From contig LFSC01000037.1 in the NCBI GenBank assembly GCA_001512505.1, positions 1 to 48,881 of the forward strand: a stretch of DNA of 48,881 nt, in the 5' to 3' direction. The position numbers and the translations under genes were made by a program. Below, one piece after another: positions 33,667 to 42,562 of this stretch (its first letter is position 1; every line of letters begins with the position of its first letter). Under the pieces are notes generated by a model. That model made no database searches and was not told the origin of the DNA. It was given only the letters and a program-made list of their open reading frames with translations. Source of the stretch: Clostridiaceae bacterium DTU079. Its GTDB lineage: Bacteria; Bacillota; Clostridia; Acetivibrionales; Acetivibrionaceae.

Positions 33667-33694
33667 ATTATATCATACAAAAACAGATGTTCAA
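33667..33694 (-). promoter_or_regulatory. Strong extended -10 promoter of OLE RNA
   Basis: On the minus strand TTGAAC (33689-33694), 16 nt spacer, TATAAT (33667-33672) preceded by TGA, an extended -10. Transcription would start near 33660, about 67 nt before the paired 5' end of the RNA, so the leader may be trimmed or part of the RNA. The promoter gives OLE, oapA and possibly dxs expression independent of the upstream operon. Confidence 0.7.
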
Positions 33695-33781
33695 ACAACA
33701 GTTAAAAACCCAAATCGGCTATGAAAATTATTAAATTCAGCTATTCTCCTGTTTTTATCAATTATACTTGCTAATGCTCCG

Positions 33782-34222
33782 TTATGCAAAAGCCAAACCT
33801 AACAATATTCCCAGTAAAGCTCCCATAAAAACCTCAAGGGGTGAGTGTCCCAGGAGTTCTTTTAAGTTTTCGTCAAAATGCTCCTTGTCTTGGTGACTAA
33901 ATATCAGCTTATTTAAGACCTTTGCCTGCTTTCCTGCCGCCCGTCTTATTCCTGCAGCATCATACATAACAATTGCAGCCACCGCCACAGATATTCCAAA
34001 CTGGGTCGAATTAACGCCCTGAATTTTTCCCACCACTGTTGCCAGGGAAACTATGTATGATGAATGCGAGCTGGGCATGCCCCCTGAACCGACAAACCTG
34101 GTAAAATCCACTTTCTGTTCAAACAAAATAACGTTGACCACCTTTAATGACTGTGCTACAAACCATGCAATCAATGGTACGGTTATCGTCTTGTTAGACA
34201 ATATACCTTTTATTATTTCCAC
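33782..34222 (-). CDS. Divergent PAP2 / DUF212 membrane protein
   Basis: 146 aa with about four hydrophobic segments. The family signature is GSGGMPSSHSSYIVSLATVV near residue 50, with MYDAAGIRRAAGKQAKVLN and LGHSPLEVFMGALLGILLG. The fold is related to PAP2 phosphatases acting on lipid phosphates, and its place beside ispA suggests an isoprenoid-lipid phosphate role, which is inference. GTG start with GGAGG 7 nt upstream. It begins 32 nt after the ispA stop. Confidence 0.88.
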   Translation of the reverse strand: MEIIKGILSNKTITVPLIAWFVAQSLKVVNVILFEQKVDFTRFVGSGGMPSSHSSYIVSLATVVGKIQGVNSTQFGISVAVAAIVMYDAAGIRRAAGKQAKVLNKLIFSHQDKEHFDENLKELLGHSPLEVFMGALLGILLGLAFA

Positions 34223-34254
34223 CGATACACCTCCACCAACATGTAAGTAACATA

Positions 34255-35145
34255 TTAATTATCTCTGTTAACAAGGTATTTTGCAAGTTCTTCTAAAAAA
34301 ACCGCTTTTTCTCCAAAGTCTTTAAGAATAATAACGGCTTTTTCAGTAATTTCATTAAGCATGTTTTTTGAATTTTCAAGCCCGTAAAGGCTGACATATG
34401 TAGACTTTTCGTTTTGCGCGTCGCTGCCGGTTTTTTTGCCGAGCTTCTCCAAGCTTCCTTCCACATCCAATATATCGTCCTTTATCTGAAAAGCAAGACC
34501 AAGATTTTGTGCAAAGCATTCCAATTTCTTAACGGAATCCTCATCGGCGCCGCACAATACCGCTGACGATACCACCGGTGCTTTGATAAGTGCTCCGGTT
34601 TTACATCGGTGCATACGGTCCAAAATATCGGAAGGTATCTTTTTATTCTCCGATTCCAGGTCAATAACCTGACCGGCTATCATACCTTCCACCCCGGATG
34701 CCTTTGCTATAATAGCTGCAGCCCTTATTTTCAAATCCCGGTTTTCATTGCTCTTTAAAATGCTTTCCAGCAATAACTCGAAAGCCAAATTCAGAAGCCC
34801 ATCGCCTGCAAGTATTGCCAATGCCTCTCCATATACCTTGTGGTTTGTGAGCCTTCCCCTTCTATAATCGTCATTATCCATTGCAGGAAGGTCATCATGA
34901 ATGAGAGAGTATGTATGGATCATTTCAACAGCACAGGCAAAAGGCAAAACGTCCTCTCTTCTTCCCCCAAGCATGTCACACACAGCCAGGCTAAGTACCG
35001 GTCTCAACCTCTTTCCCCCTGCCAGAAGGCTGTATCTCATTGCGGAATATATAGACTTTTCGGGCAGATCCTTTTCAACCACATATTTATCAAGATATTC
35101 ATTTACTAACACCACATATTCTTCCAGCTGATCTTTAAAGTTCAT
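34255..35145 (-). CDS. ispA: Farnesyl diphosphate synthase (IspA-type polyprenyl synthase)
   Basis: 296 aa from the ATG at 35145, one base after the xseB stop, with AGGTG nine bases upstream; upstream starts would overlap xseB. First aspartate motif LIHDDLPAMDNDDYRRG (DDxxxxD) and second FQIKDDILD are intact; LLAGGKRLRPVLSLAVCD is the conserved N-terminal block. It condenses isopentenyl and dimethylallyl diphosphates to C15. Product length is inferred from family and operon setting. Confidence 0.94.
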   Translation of the reverse strand: MNFKDQLEEYVVLVNEYLDKYVVEKDLPEKSIYSAMRYSLLAGGKRLRPVLSLAVCDMLGGRREDVLPFACAVEMIHTYSLIHDDLPAMDNDDYRRGRLTNHKVYGEALAILAGDGLLNLAFELLLESILKSNENRDLKIRAAAIIAKASGVEGMIAGQVIDLESENKKIPSDILDRMHRCKTGALIKAPVVSSAVLCGADEDSVKKLECFAQNLGLAFQIKDDILDVEGSLEKLGKKTGSDAQNEKSTYVSLYGLENSKNMLNEITEKAVIILKDFGEKAVFLEELAKYLVNRDN

Positions 35146-35146
35146 C

Positions 35147-35392
35147 CTATTCATCACCTGTTTCAATAAAATTTTCTTCCTTAAGTATTCCCGATTCGCT
35201 TTCAATCAATATTGAAATCTTTTTCTCCATATCATCAAGCACTTTGCTCAAATCCCTCGATAAAGTCATGCCCCTTTGGAAGGCTTTAATAGACTCATCC
35301 AGAGAATACTCTCCTCTTTCCAGCTGCCTTACTATTTCCTCAAGCTCCCGCAGGGACTCTTCAAAATTGATGTTTTCTTTCTTTTTAGCCAT
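35147..35392 (-). CDS. xseB: Exodeoxyribonuclease VII small subunit
   Basis: 81 aa. NFEESLRELEEIVRQLERGE and LDESIKAFQRGMTLSRDLSKVL are the family signature, a helical hairpin. It partners XseA to degrade single-stranded DNA. It lies 27 nt after xseA and directly before ispA. Confidence 0.95.
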   Translation of the reverse strand: MAKKKENINFEESLRELEEIVRQLERGEYSLDESIKAFQRGMTLSRDLSKVLDDMEKKISILIESESGILKEENFIETGDE

Positions 35393-35419
35393 AACCGACC
35401 CCTTTCTAAAATTATTATA

Positions 35420-36646
35420 TTAGGATGACTTATCATTTACCACACAATAAAGCCTTCCATCCTTAAGTTGTATTTCAAGGTTGTTTCCCACATCCACATC
35501 ATTAACGGACTTTACAATATTTCCCGTATTCTCGGATTTTATTATGCAATAACCTCTTGATAATATATTAAGAGGACTTAAGGCGTCAAGTTTTCCTATC
35601 AGAAGGCAAAGCTTCGATCTTTCCCTATCATACCGGGAAAGCATGCTTTTTCTTAAATCCTTGCTAAGAATATCAAGCTTCATTCTCTCCTGATAAATTT
35701 TATCATAAGGTTGTCTGAAAGCAGCAGAATCCATCACCTTATAAAGCCTGTCCCTCTTCTGACGTATATTTGACAAAAGAGAATTTACAAGCCTTAAAGT
35801 AAGCTCGTTGATTCTGCTTTTCAAAGCCAGCTTTTCAGGCATCACCAACTCTGCCGCAGCTGAAGGAGTCGGAGCTCGAAGGTCGGCAACAAAATCGGCA
35901 ATAGTATAATCGGTTTCATGACCGATTGCCGATATTACCGGAATTTTGGATTTGAATATGCTTCTTGCCACTATTTCTTCATTAAAAGGCCACAGTTCTT
36001 CCAATGACCCTCCTCCCCGGGCAAGAATTATAACATCCACACAGCCGGATTCATTCAGTTTTTCAATTGCATGGCTGATTTCTCCGGAAGCAGATTCACC
36101 CTGAACTTTGACAGGAAATATCTTAATAACCGAATTATAAAATCTTCTGTTCAAAATATTAATGATATCCCGGATAACAGAACCGGTAGAAGAAGTAACC
36201 ACCCCAATGGAACGGGGAAGGTACGGTATTTTCTTTTTATATGCCAAATCAAACAAACCTTCATCGGCCAGCTTTTTTTTGAGTTGCTCAAAAGCAATAT
36301 GAAGATTGCCGATACCGTCACTTTGCATCTCCTCTGCATAGAGCTGGTACTGTCCGTCTCTCTCAAAAACCGAAATATATCCCCTTATTATTACTTTCAT
36401 ACCGTTTTCGGGATTAAACCTAAGATATGAATTGTATGTTCTGAACATTACGCACTTTATCAGACTGTTTTCGTCTTTGAGAGTAAAATACATGTGTCCC
36501 GAAGAATGATTTTTAAAATTCGAAATCTCTCCTCTTACCCATATATTGGTAAGGATCAGGTCTTTGGACATTTTCTCCTTTATATATCTATTAACTTGCG
36601 AAACGGTCAAAATATTGCTAAAGCTGTTGTTTGACAATTTGCCCAT
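35420..36646 (-). CDS. xseA: Exodeoxyribonuclease VII large subunit
   Basis: 408 aa from the ATG at 36646, 6 nt after GGTG. The OB-fold N-terminal domain (about 15-105) has VRGEISNFKNHSSGHMYFTL. The catalytic domain has IGVVTSSTGSVIRDI, VDVIILARGGGSLEELWPFN and SAIGHETDYTIADFVADLRAPTP cores. A coiled-coil stretch follows (about 280-350). With XseB it forms exonuclease VII. It follows nusB by 58 nt. Confidence 0.95.
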   Translation of the reverse strand: MGKLSNNSFSNILTVSQVNRYIKEKMSKDLILTNIWVRGEISNFKNHSSGHMYFTLKDENSLIKCVMFRTYNSYLRFNPENGMKVIIRGYISVFERDGQYQLYAEEMQSDGIGNLHIAFEQLKKKLADEGLFDLAYKKKIPYLPRSIGVVTSSTGSVIRDIINILNRRFYNSVIKIFPVKVQGESASGEISHAIEKLNESGCVDVIILARGGGSLEELWPFNEEIVARSIFKSKIPVISAIGHETDYTIADFVADLRAPTPSAAAELVMPEKLALKSRINELTLRLVNSLLSNIRQKRDRLYKVMDSAAFRQPYDKIYQERMKLDILSKDLRKSMLSRYDRERSKLCLLIGKLDALSPLNILSRGYCIIKSENTGNIVKSVNDVDVGNNLEIQLKDGRLYCVVNDKSS

Positions 36647-36704
36647 GTATTTCACCAAAACATCCTTCTTCTCTCAAAATGCCGTCTTGTCAATCCAATC
36701 CACC

Positions 36705-37136
36705 TCATCCGTTCGAATTAGTCTCACTGCCGTCTGTAAGTTTTAATTTCGCAACATTGCCAAGAATTCCATTTACAAAGGAACCGCTTTCACCGCCACT
36801 ATAATTCTTTGCCAGTTCCACTGCCTCATTTATAGAAACATTAAAAGGAATATCCTTCCTATAGTTCATCTCATATATACTGAGCCTCAAAATCGATAAA
36901 TCAACCTTGGAAATCCTTGATAGTTTCCATCCCCTTGCGTACTTTTCAATTAAACTGTCAATGTTCTCCTTATTTTTATGAACCCCTTCAACTACATCTA
37001 TTATATATTCCCTGTCTTTTGAGTTAAGATCATACTGCTCCAGTGCTATTTTTATTTGCTCCTCCCGAGAATCCTTTTGAAACTCCAACTGATATAAGAG
37101 CTTCATCGCAATTTCCCTGGATGCCTTTCTTCCCAT
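36705..37136 (-). CDS. nusB: Transcription antitermination factor NusB
   Basis: 143 aa from the ATG at 37136 (GGGGAGG 9 nt upstream). All-helical NusB fold with SREIAMKLLYQLEFQ, YIDSLIEKY-like helix (NIDSLIEKYARGWKLSRISK), DLSILRLSIYEM and INEAVELAKNYSGGESGSFVNGILG. It binds boxA RNA with S10 in rRNA antitermination. It opens the xseA-xseB-ispA run. Confidence 0.95.
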   Translation of the reverse strand: MGRKASREIAMKLLYQLEFQKDSREEQIKIALEQYDLNSKDREYIIDVVEGVHKNKENIDSLIEKYARGWKLSRISKVDLSILRLSIYEMNYRKDIPFNVSINEAVELAKNYSGGESGSFVNGILGNVAKLKLTDGSETNSNG

Positions 37137-37281
37137 TCGGTTATACCTCCCCAATCAAAATTCCGCTAAACAGCATATGTACTTTCTAAATATAATTCTC
37201 TCAATTATTTATTGGATAAAAATAAAAGCCATATATCTCAATTCATCCTTTCACTTCATAAAGTCTTTGTAAAGTAAAACA

Positions 37282-37524
37282 TTATCTATAAGTACCCGGG
37301 GGTAAAATCCTGTCAAGCAAATTCCTAATATAATTTTTATCTTTTGATATCTTTTTTCCTATATAGTAACCTAAAAAAACACAAATCGCAATAAACAGCG
37401 TCTGAAAAAAACCCACAACCAATACACATATTGCAATTATAAGGCCTATGAGTGCGCCGTTTATTTCACCAAAATGCGACCGGTAAAATTCAAAGATTTT
37501 ATTTATTATCTCCTTTTTATCCAT
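37282..37524 (-). CDS. DUF2273 small membrane protein
   Basis: 80 aa with two close hydrophobic segments (about 22-42 and 44-56), then GYYIGKKISKDKNYIRNLLD and the end LPPGTYR. This family accompanies Asp23 and AmaP in Firmicutes and is taken as part of the envelope-stress complex. It starts 16 nt after the amaP stop, with GGAGG 10 nt before the ATG. Confidence 0.85.
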   Translation of the reverse strand: MDKKEIINKIFEFYRSHFGEINGALIGLIIAICVLVVGFFQTLFIAICVFLGYYIGKKISKDKNYIRNLLDRILPPGTYR

Positions 37525-37540
37525 AAGTTATAAACCTCCA

Positions 37541-38089
37541 TTACTCAACCCTGGATTTATACCCGGTATATATATTTTCTACCGATGCCTTCACTTCATT
37601 CACGGCTATACCCGTAGTTTCCTCAACGGATTTTTTAACCTTCACCTGTATATCCTCAAGAAGGGCTGGGATATTAACATCAGGCATCACAATGGTCTTA
37701 ATATATACCGAGACATTATCACCCTGCTTGGTAACGTAGGCTTTATTTTCCTTAATACCTCCAACCTTTTTCGAAGCATTAAGTGCAATGCTTTCTATAG
37801 CATTTAAAGATATTCTTATTTCTCCAACGTTATTAATCTTTCTGACCGACTTTTTATCCTTTTCACTTCTTACACCGGATAAAAGGAACATAAGACTCAA
37901 TCCGAAAAACACAATCTCAACAAAAAGCAAAAACAATGAGATCCCTCGATTAGGCAACACATCGTTTACAAGAAATTCCGATGCTCTCTCAATCATTTCA
38001 GGTCTCAAAGTAAGTACCACAGTAATCAAGGAAATAACCGTAAGACAAAACGCATAAACAGCCAGTAAAATCCTAAAAATGATATTCAT
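37541..38089 (-). CDS. amaP: Alkaline shock response membrane anchor protein AmaP
   Basis: 182 aa. Two membrane segments (about 5-27 and 50-70) bracket a short loop, and the soluble C-terminal half (about 90-180) resembles an Asp23 domain: GEIRISLNAIESIALNASKKV and IQVKVKKSVEETTGIAVNEV. In Staphylococcus AmaP holds Asp23 at the membrane. GAGGTG stands 11 nt upstream of the ATG. Confidence 0.87.
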   Translation of the reverse strand: MNIIFRILLAVYAFCLTVISLITVVLTLRPEMIERASEFLVNDVLPNRGISLFLLFVEIVFFGLSLMFLLSGVRSEKDKKSVRKINNVGEIRISLNAIESIALNASKKVGGIKENKAYVTKQGDNVSVYIKTIVMPDVNIPALLEDIQVKVKKSVEETTGIAVNEVKASVENIYTGYKSRVE

Positions 38090-38200
38090 ACGATAATCGT
38101 CACCTCTTTTATCTTTAGTTTTCCCATTTTAACACCCAATTTACATTTTTCACATCAAAAAAGCTATTTTTCAATGTATATTAACATTATATTTCATTTT

Positions 38201-38226
38201 CAAAAAAAAATAAACCCTAGCGGGTT
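38201..38226 (-). terminator. Terminator of the Asp23-like gene
   Basis: AACCC (38213-38217) and GGGTT (38222-38226) around TAGC; on the minus strand it is followed by an A and nine T. It lies between the Asp23-like and amaP genes, so amaP is at least partly expressed separately. Confidence 0.7.
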
Positions 38227-38260
38227 ATTAATTTATTCTGCTTAAATATTACGTATACTC

Positions 38261-38665
38261 TTACCTCAGCCTTAAAGTATCTTCGCCGGTCTCCTTTTTG
38301 TGGTCCTTGTCGATATTTACTCCTTGAATGTGAATATTTACTTCCACTACATCAAGACCTGTCATGGTCTCTATAGCCTTTTTTACTCTTTCCTGAATAT
38401 TCCACGATACATCGGGTATTCTACAGCCATATTCAACAATAATATATAAATCAACTGCAGCTTCTTTTTCGCCGACCTCAACCTTAACCCCTTTAGACAA
38501 ATTTTTCCTTCCAAGCATTTCGGCAATTCCACCGGCAATCCCACCGCTCATTCCAGCCACTCCCGGAACATCCATTGCAGCAATGCCCGCAATTATAGCC
38601 ACTACCTCTTCTGAAATTTTCACTGTTCCCATGTCGTTCAAGCTGTCCCGATTTTTCTCGTCCAC
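38261..38665 (-). CDS. Asp23/Gls24 family envelope stress protein
   Basis: 134 aa from a GTG at 38665, 10 nt after AAGGAGGT. Asp23 core: GTVKISEEVVAIIAGIAAMD, VPGVAGMSGG, AVDLYIIVEYGCRIPDVSWN, IQERVKKAIETMTGLDVVEV and NIHIQGV. These abundant proteins lie under the membrane and respond to envelope stress. It leads the Asp23-AmaP-DUF2273 trio and has a strong promoter. Confidence 0.92.
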   Translation of the reverse strand: MDEKNRDSLNDMGTVKISEEVVAIIAGIAAMDVPGVAGMSGGIAGGIAEMLGRKNLSKGVKVEVGEKEAAVDLYIIVEYGCRIPDVSWNIQERVKKAIETMTGLDVVEVNIHIQGVNIDKDHKKETGEDTLRLR

Positions 38666-38715
38666 TTGAAAAATACCTCCTTTGCCGGATTTAGCCGTTA
38701 AGATTTGCCAATACA

Positions 38716-38744
38716 ATTATAGCATTATGTTTTTTTATTATCAA
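38716..38744 (-). promoter_or_regulatory. Strong sigma-A promoter of the Asp23-like gene
   Basis: On the minus strand TTGATA (38739-38744), 17 nt spacer ending TGC, TATAAT (38716-38721): near-consensus with an extended -10. Start near 38709, leader about 45 nt. Confidence 0.8.
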
Positions 38745-38815
38745 CACCGGGAAATAAATACACATAAACAACGCAAACATATTCGTTTTTTATGTAAACA
38801 AATCCCAAAGATTTC

Positions 38816-39469
38816 TTAAAATTTATTGGATACATATATATTGGATATATCCACACCGCTCTGTCTGGAAGCTATCTCGGATATTTGAGCCACATCAACC
38901 GACGATATGCTCGGAGCTTTAACCACTATATCTATGGTTCCGTTTTCTCCGAAAAGCACCACTACATCATTGAAGCCCTTGTTTTTTATTAATGTCTCAA
39001 TTCTCATTTCTTTATCGGAATTCTCTATCAAGCTCAACATCTTTTCATATGCCTGGGCTCTTTGCTCTTCGGTGGCATTTACATCATTGGCTATTTGTTC
39101 TAATGTCTCCTTATCTTTTGCCCTGGTTAAATCCTTATCCATTTTTGCCTGGGCAAAAAAATCATTTGCCTCTTTTGACGCCTGCAAAGCCTTGTTTTCA
39201 CTTTTTTTATCATCTTTTTTATTATCTTTTTTATCTTCTTTTTTGTCTCCATCCTTCTTTTCTTCATTATCCTCTAACAATGTATTATCCACATACAAAG
39301 CTTCGCCCAGTCTTTCGGTTTCATAATCTTCAACACCGACAATAGGTAAATCTCCCGAATTGCTTACCGATTCTCCGTTATTATTGTAGCTGTACTGTAA
39401 ATACCCTGCAACGACAATCATTAAAACCAAAGACAAAACAACAATTTGTTTTCTTTTAAAAACCATCAT
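38816..39469 (-). CDS. spoIIIAH: Stage III sporulation protein AH
   Basis: 217 aa. One membrane segment (about 8-26), an acidic and lysine-rich stretch with repeated KKDDKK units (about 70-92), then the ring-forming C-terminal domain (about 115-217): FFAQAKMDKDLTRAKDKETL, NVNATEEQRAQAYEKML, and KGFNDVVVLFGENGTIDIVV. It pairs with forespore SpoIIQ to make the feeding-tube channel. The SpoIIQ partner is not in the window. GGGGGA lies 7 nt before the ATG. Confidence 0.94.
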   Translation of the reverse strand: MMVFKRKQIVVLSLVLMIVVAGYLQYSYNNNGESVSNSGDLPIVGVEDYETERLGEALYVDNTLLEDNEEKKDGDKKEDKKDNKKDDKKSENKALQASKEANDFFAQAKMDKDLTRAKDKETLEQIANDVNATEEQRAQAYEKMLSLIENSDKEMRIETLIKNKGFNDVVVLFGENGTIDIVVKAPSISSVDVAQISEIASRQSGVDISNIYVSNKF

Positions 39470-39589
39470 TAAATAGTCCCCCTTTATAGATATGATTTAT
39501 AGTAAACTGTTTTTAGTAATATATATTATATTTCCAAGCATTTTATATCTGTTTTATGAATAAATTTCTCCAATGTATATAAATTAAAC

Positions 39590-40204
39590 TTATTCTCCCT
39601 CTACAACGTGTATCTTATGAACCGGAACATTTAAAAGTACTCTGACCGAGTTAATAATGTTCTCTTTTACCGTCGGTTCACTTACACCTTGAGCCACCAC
39701 CAAAACTCCCTGAACCTTGGGCATAAGCTCTTTTGCTATTACAGGTTTTCTTACTCCGCTGCCCACCTCCTCATATACAACATTGCTTTCATAGCTGCTT
39801 TGATTTATCTTGCGTGTTCCTCCGGCATTGTCTTTTTCCTCTGTGTTATTGTCATTTTTCTTTATATCCTGATAAGGAACAATTTCCTTTCCCGATTCAT
39901 AGGTTATCATTACGTTGACTTTACCGACTCCATTGATTTTTGAAAGAATCTCCTCTATTTCCTTTTCAATATCCGATTTATCACCGGAAGCGGCAACACT
40001 CACAATTTCCTGCTCATTTTTTGTATTCTGTACTTCATTTTCTGCCTTCTTTTTTGTGCCATTGTCATCAAATAAAGCTCCTCCGGCAATTATTATTATT
40101 ACACCTATGATAATAATAATTACAAGGTTTTCTCCCCATTTGCAGTTCTTTTCCTTATCAAACATGTCCTTGATGTGTTTTAATACTTTTTTTATTCTGT
40201 CCAT
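39590..40204 (-). CDS. spoIIIAG: Stage III sporulation protein AG
   Basis: 204 aa from the ATG at 40204 (GGAGG 5 nt upstream). One membrane segment (about 28-45, rich in isoleucine), then a ring-building domain: EIEEILSKINGVGKVNVMIT, KPVIAKELMPKVQGVLVVAQ and VRVLLNVPVHKIHV. SpoIIIAG forms large secretin-like rings in the mother-cell membrane. It starts 10 nt after spoIIIAF. Confidence 0.94.
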   Translation of the reverse strand: MDRIKKVLKHIKDMFDKEKNCKWGENLVIIIIIGVIIIIAGGALFDDNGTKKKAENEVQNTKNEQEIVSVAASGDKSDIEKEIEEILSKINGVGKVNVMITYESGKEIVPYQDIKKNDNNTEEKDNAGGTRKINQSSYESNVVYEEVGSGVRKPVIAKELMPKVQGVLVVAQGVSEPTVKENIINSVRVLLNVPVHKIHVVEGE

Positions 40205-40214
40205 TTTGCCCTCC

Positions 40215-40880
40215 TTAATCCTCAAGTGAAATAACAATATTCTCTTTTTCTATGCAAAGAAGTCTTTCTATTCTCTCTTCCAGCTCCTGTTTGGTTTTTT
40301 TGTCCAGTTGTTTTTCTGTAAGCACCTTATCTTCTGAGTTTTCATCTTTTGAGTTTTCATCCTCAGAGCTGGCATTTTTTGAATTTATCTTTTCAATTTC
40401 AACTTTTTTAACGCTTAATACAGGCTTGATTTTTTTATCGTTTTCATCTGTTTTTAAATATAGATAAACCTTTTTTACCTCTCCGAACCTTTCGGAGGTG
40501 TAATCTTCATTGATTATTATGTCTGCCCTTGCATCTGCCACTCCCTTAACCTCTTTTGCAATTGACTCCAATTGCTTTATTATCTTATCCCTATATAAAT
40601 TGGTTATCTGCATTATTTGGTTTTCTTCCAAAATACTGCTGCTTGCCATTATTTCCTTTTTGTTTATATAGTTACTGTCAGCCATATGCAATTCCTTAAG
40701 TACGATTTCTTTGCCCACAACTTTAAGGACAGGGTTTACCAGAGCAATTACCAGTATGAAACCGGTAACCAGGTTTACAATCTTTTTCATTTTACCTGAA
40801 GGTATCAGCATCTCAATTAGTATAATAAGCATTACAACAGTAATGGTATTTACAACCCAATTTTTTAAAAACTCTATCAT
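40215..40880 (-). CDS. spoIIIAF: Stage III sporulation protein AF
   Basis: 221 aa. Two N-terminal membrane segments (about 10-27 and 34-52) with MLIPSGKMKKIVNLVTGFIL between them, then a soluble domain. A run of short repeats, SSEDENSKDENSEDK, lies at about 180-195. It is part of the A-Q channel complex. It begins 28 nt after spoIIIAE. Confidence 0.92.
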   Translation of the reverse strand: MIEFLKNWVVNTITVVMLIILIEMLIPSGKMKKIVNLVTGFILVIALVNPVLKVVGKEIVLKELHMADSNYINKKEIMASSSILEENQIMQITNLYRDKIIKQLESIAKEVKGVADARADIIINEDYTSERFGEVKKVYLYLKTDENDKKIKPVLSVKKVEIEKINSKNASSEDENSKDENSEDKVLTEKQLDKKTKQELEERIERLLCIEKENIVISLED

Positions 40881-40908
40881 TTTCTCCTCCGTACTTTAAA
40901 ATATTGTA

Positions 40909-42120
40909 TTACCTGATCATGACAGAAATATTGCTGGCCAATATCAGCACCGTAACGGTTATTAAAAACATAAACGCCACCGATGCCACCGCTCCCAATA
41001 TATACGTCATTGAGCTTGCCACCTCGCTTATGCACTTTATTATCCGTCCCTCTGCAAGAGGTTCGAGAAGTACACAGGTCATCCGGTATATGAGGATAAC
41101 CGCAAACATTTCGACTATAGGAATAAGGCAAATACCTATAATCCCTATCATGATCGCAACTCCAACAGCGTTTTTTATGAGCAAAGTGCATCCTATGACC
41201 GTATCGGCCGCATCCGCCAAGTATTTTCCGGCCACCGGAATAAACATGTTTATTGCAAACTTTGCGGTCTTGCTTGTTACACCGTCCACCACCGCCCCAA
41301 GAGACCCCTGCAAGGAAACTATGGCAACAAACACGGTAAGAATTATTCCTAACGACCATTGGGTAATATTTTTCAAGAAAGCTGAAAACCGTGTTATTTG
41401 AATTTTTTCCGATACATTGTCCACAATGGATATGATAGTGGACAGCACAATTAGCGGTATAAGAATGTTTTTTATAATTGTCGCACTAACCTGGACTACC
41501 AATACAAGTATAGGCTGCAATGCACCTCCCGAAACAATATTTCCGGATGAGACCAGCAGTGTTACCAAAGCAGGTATTGATGCATACATGAAATTTACCA
41601 TTCCGTCTATTATCTCTATTCCTGACTTTACTATGGAGTTAAAGCTTACCAAGAGAATTGACACCAGTACTATGTAGCAAACATAAAAGGCCAGCTCTCC
41701 GGTACTCTTGTTTAAAAAAGATGTCTGAAGGTTGTTTAAAACCGCACACAGCACAACCAGCACTATAAGCTTTATCAAAATATCTATATTCAGGTAAATC
41801 TCCTCAAAAAGATATCCCAAAAGCCTGTTTGCCAACCCGGGAATATCAAAATCATACTTTCCCTTCGCCATATCGGTAATCATATTCTCAGGGTCATAGC
41901 CCGGCAGAATATCATCGAGTCTTTCATCCTTGTATCTTTCAAGCTGCTCCTCAATGCTTTTTACCTCATCGGATTGGGTCTGCTGGTCAATTATGCTGTA
42001 TTCTTCGTTTTCTTCCTCTGCATATGCCTTTTGCTGAGCCATTAGAGCTGCCGGGCATACCAGGGCAAAAATCAATATTATCGGTAAAATACAGTTTTTA
42101 AATCGTCTTTTGTTTATCAT
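40909..42120 (-). CDS. spoIIIAE: Stage III sporulation protein AE
   Basis: 403 aa from the ATG at 42120. A signal peptide (about 5-33, ending AYAEE) precedes an acidic segment, then about eight membrane helices (about 95-400). Conserved stretches include LLGYLFEEIYLNIDILIKLI, LNKSTGELAFYVCYI and FINMFIPVAGKYLADAADTV-like sequence near 280. It is the largest membrane component of the SpoIIIA channel. An ATG at 42135 abuts its ribosome site and is less likely. Confidence 0.93.
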   Translation of the reverse strand: MINKRRFKNCILPIILIFALVCPAALMAQQKAYAEEENEEYSIIDQQTQSDEVKSIEEQLERYKDERLDDILPGYDPENMITDMAKGKYDFDIPGLANRLLGYLFEEIYLNIDILIKLIVLVVLCAVLNNLQTSFLNKSTGELAFYVCYIVLVSILLVSFNSIVKSGIEIIDGMVNFMYASIPALVTLLVSSGNIVSGGALQPILVLVVQVSATIIKNILIPLIVLSTIISIVDNVSEKIQITRFSAFLKNITQWSLGIILTVFVAIVSLQGSLGAVVDGVTSKTAKFAINMFIPVAGKYLADAADTVIGCTLLIKNAVGVAIMIGIIGICLIPIVEMFAVILIYRMTCVLLEPLAEGRIIKCISEVASSMTYILGAVASVAFMFLITVTVLILASNISVMIR

Positions 42121-42151
42121 ACATCCTAACCCCATTCCTTCGCCTTTATCC

Positions 42152-42538
42152 TCACGGCAAAATACTTATTATAAGGTCTAAAAGCGAGGTAATTATCGGT
42201 ACTGCCAAAAGAATTATTATAACTTTTCCTGCCAGCTCAACCTTGGAAGCAATTGCACCTTCTCCGGCATCCCTGCACACTTCTGCGCCAAATTCAGCTA
42301 TATATGCAATTCCTATAATTTTAAGAAGAGTACTGAAGTATATCAAATCTATATTGACTTTTTGAGCATAACTGTTTAAGAGATCCACGACTGCTGAAAT
42401 TTTACCCAGTATTACCACCAGTATGATTATTCCGGTAAGCAGACTTATCTGTATGGCAATTTCGGGTCTGTGGGCCTTAATTACAATGGCAAGTATTGTG
42501 GCAACCACGCCCAACCCCACTATTTGAAATATTTCCAC
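42152..42538 (-). CDS. spoIIIAD: Stage III sporulation protein AD
   Basis: 128 aa from a GTG at 42538 with GGCGG 9 nt upstream, giving the usual family length and start (VEIFQIVGLGVVATILAIVI). Four hydrophobic helices; RPEIAIQISLLTGIIILVVI and YIAEFGAEVCRDAGEGAIAS are family marks. An ATG at 42562, just after the spoIIIAC stop, is the alternative. Confidence 0.9.
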   Translation of the reverse strand: MEIFQIVGLGVVATILAIVIKAHRPEIAIQISLLTGIIILVVILGKISAVVDLLNSYAQKVNIDLIYFSTLLKIIGIAYIAEFGAEVCRDAGEGAIASKVELAGKVIIILLAVPIITSLLDLIISILP

Positions 42539-42562
42539 CTTAATCAACCGCCTCTTTAGCAT

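Noticed and set aside
40877..41359. 160-codon minus-strand frame rich in C, R and G
   Set aside because: It overlaps spoIIIAE in another frame; spoIIIAE has clear membrane helices and operon context.
40904..41401. 165-codon plus-strand frame
   Set aside because: Antisense shadow of spoIIIAE without a start signal.
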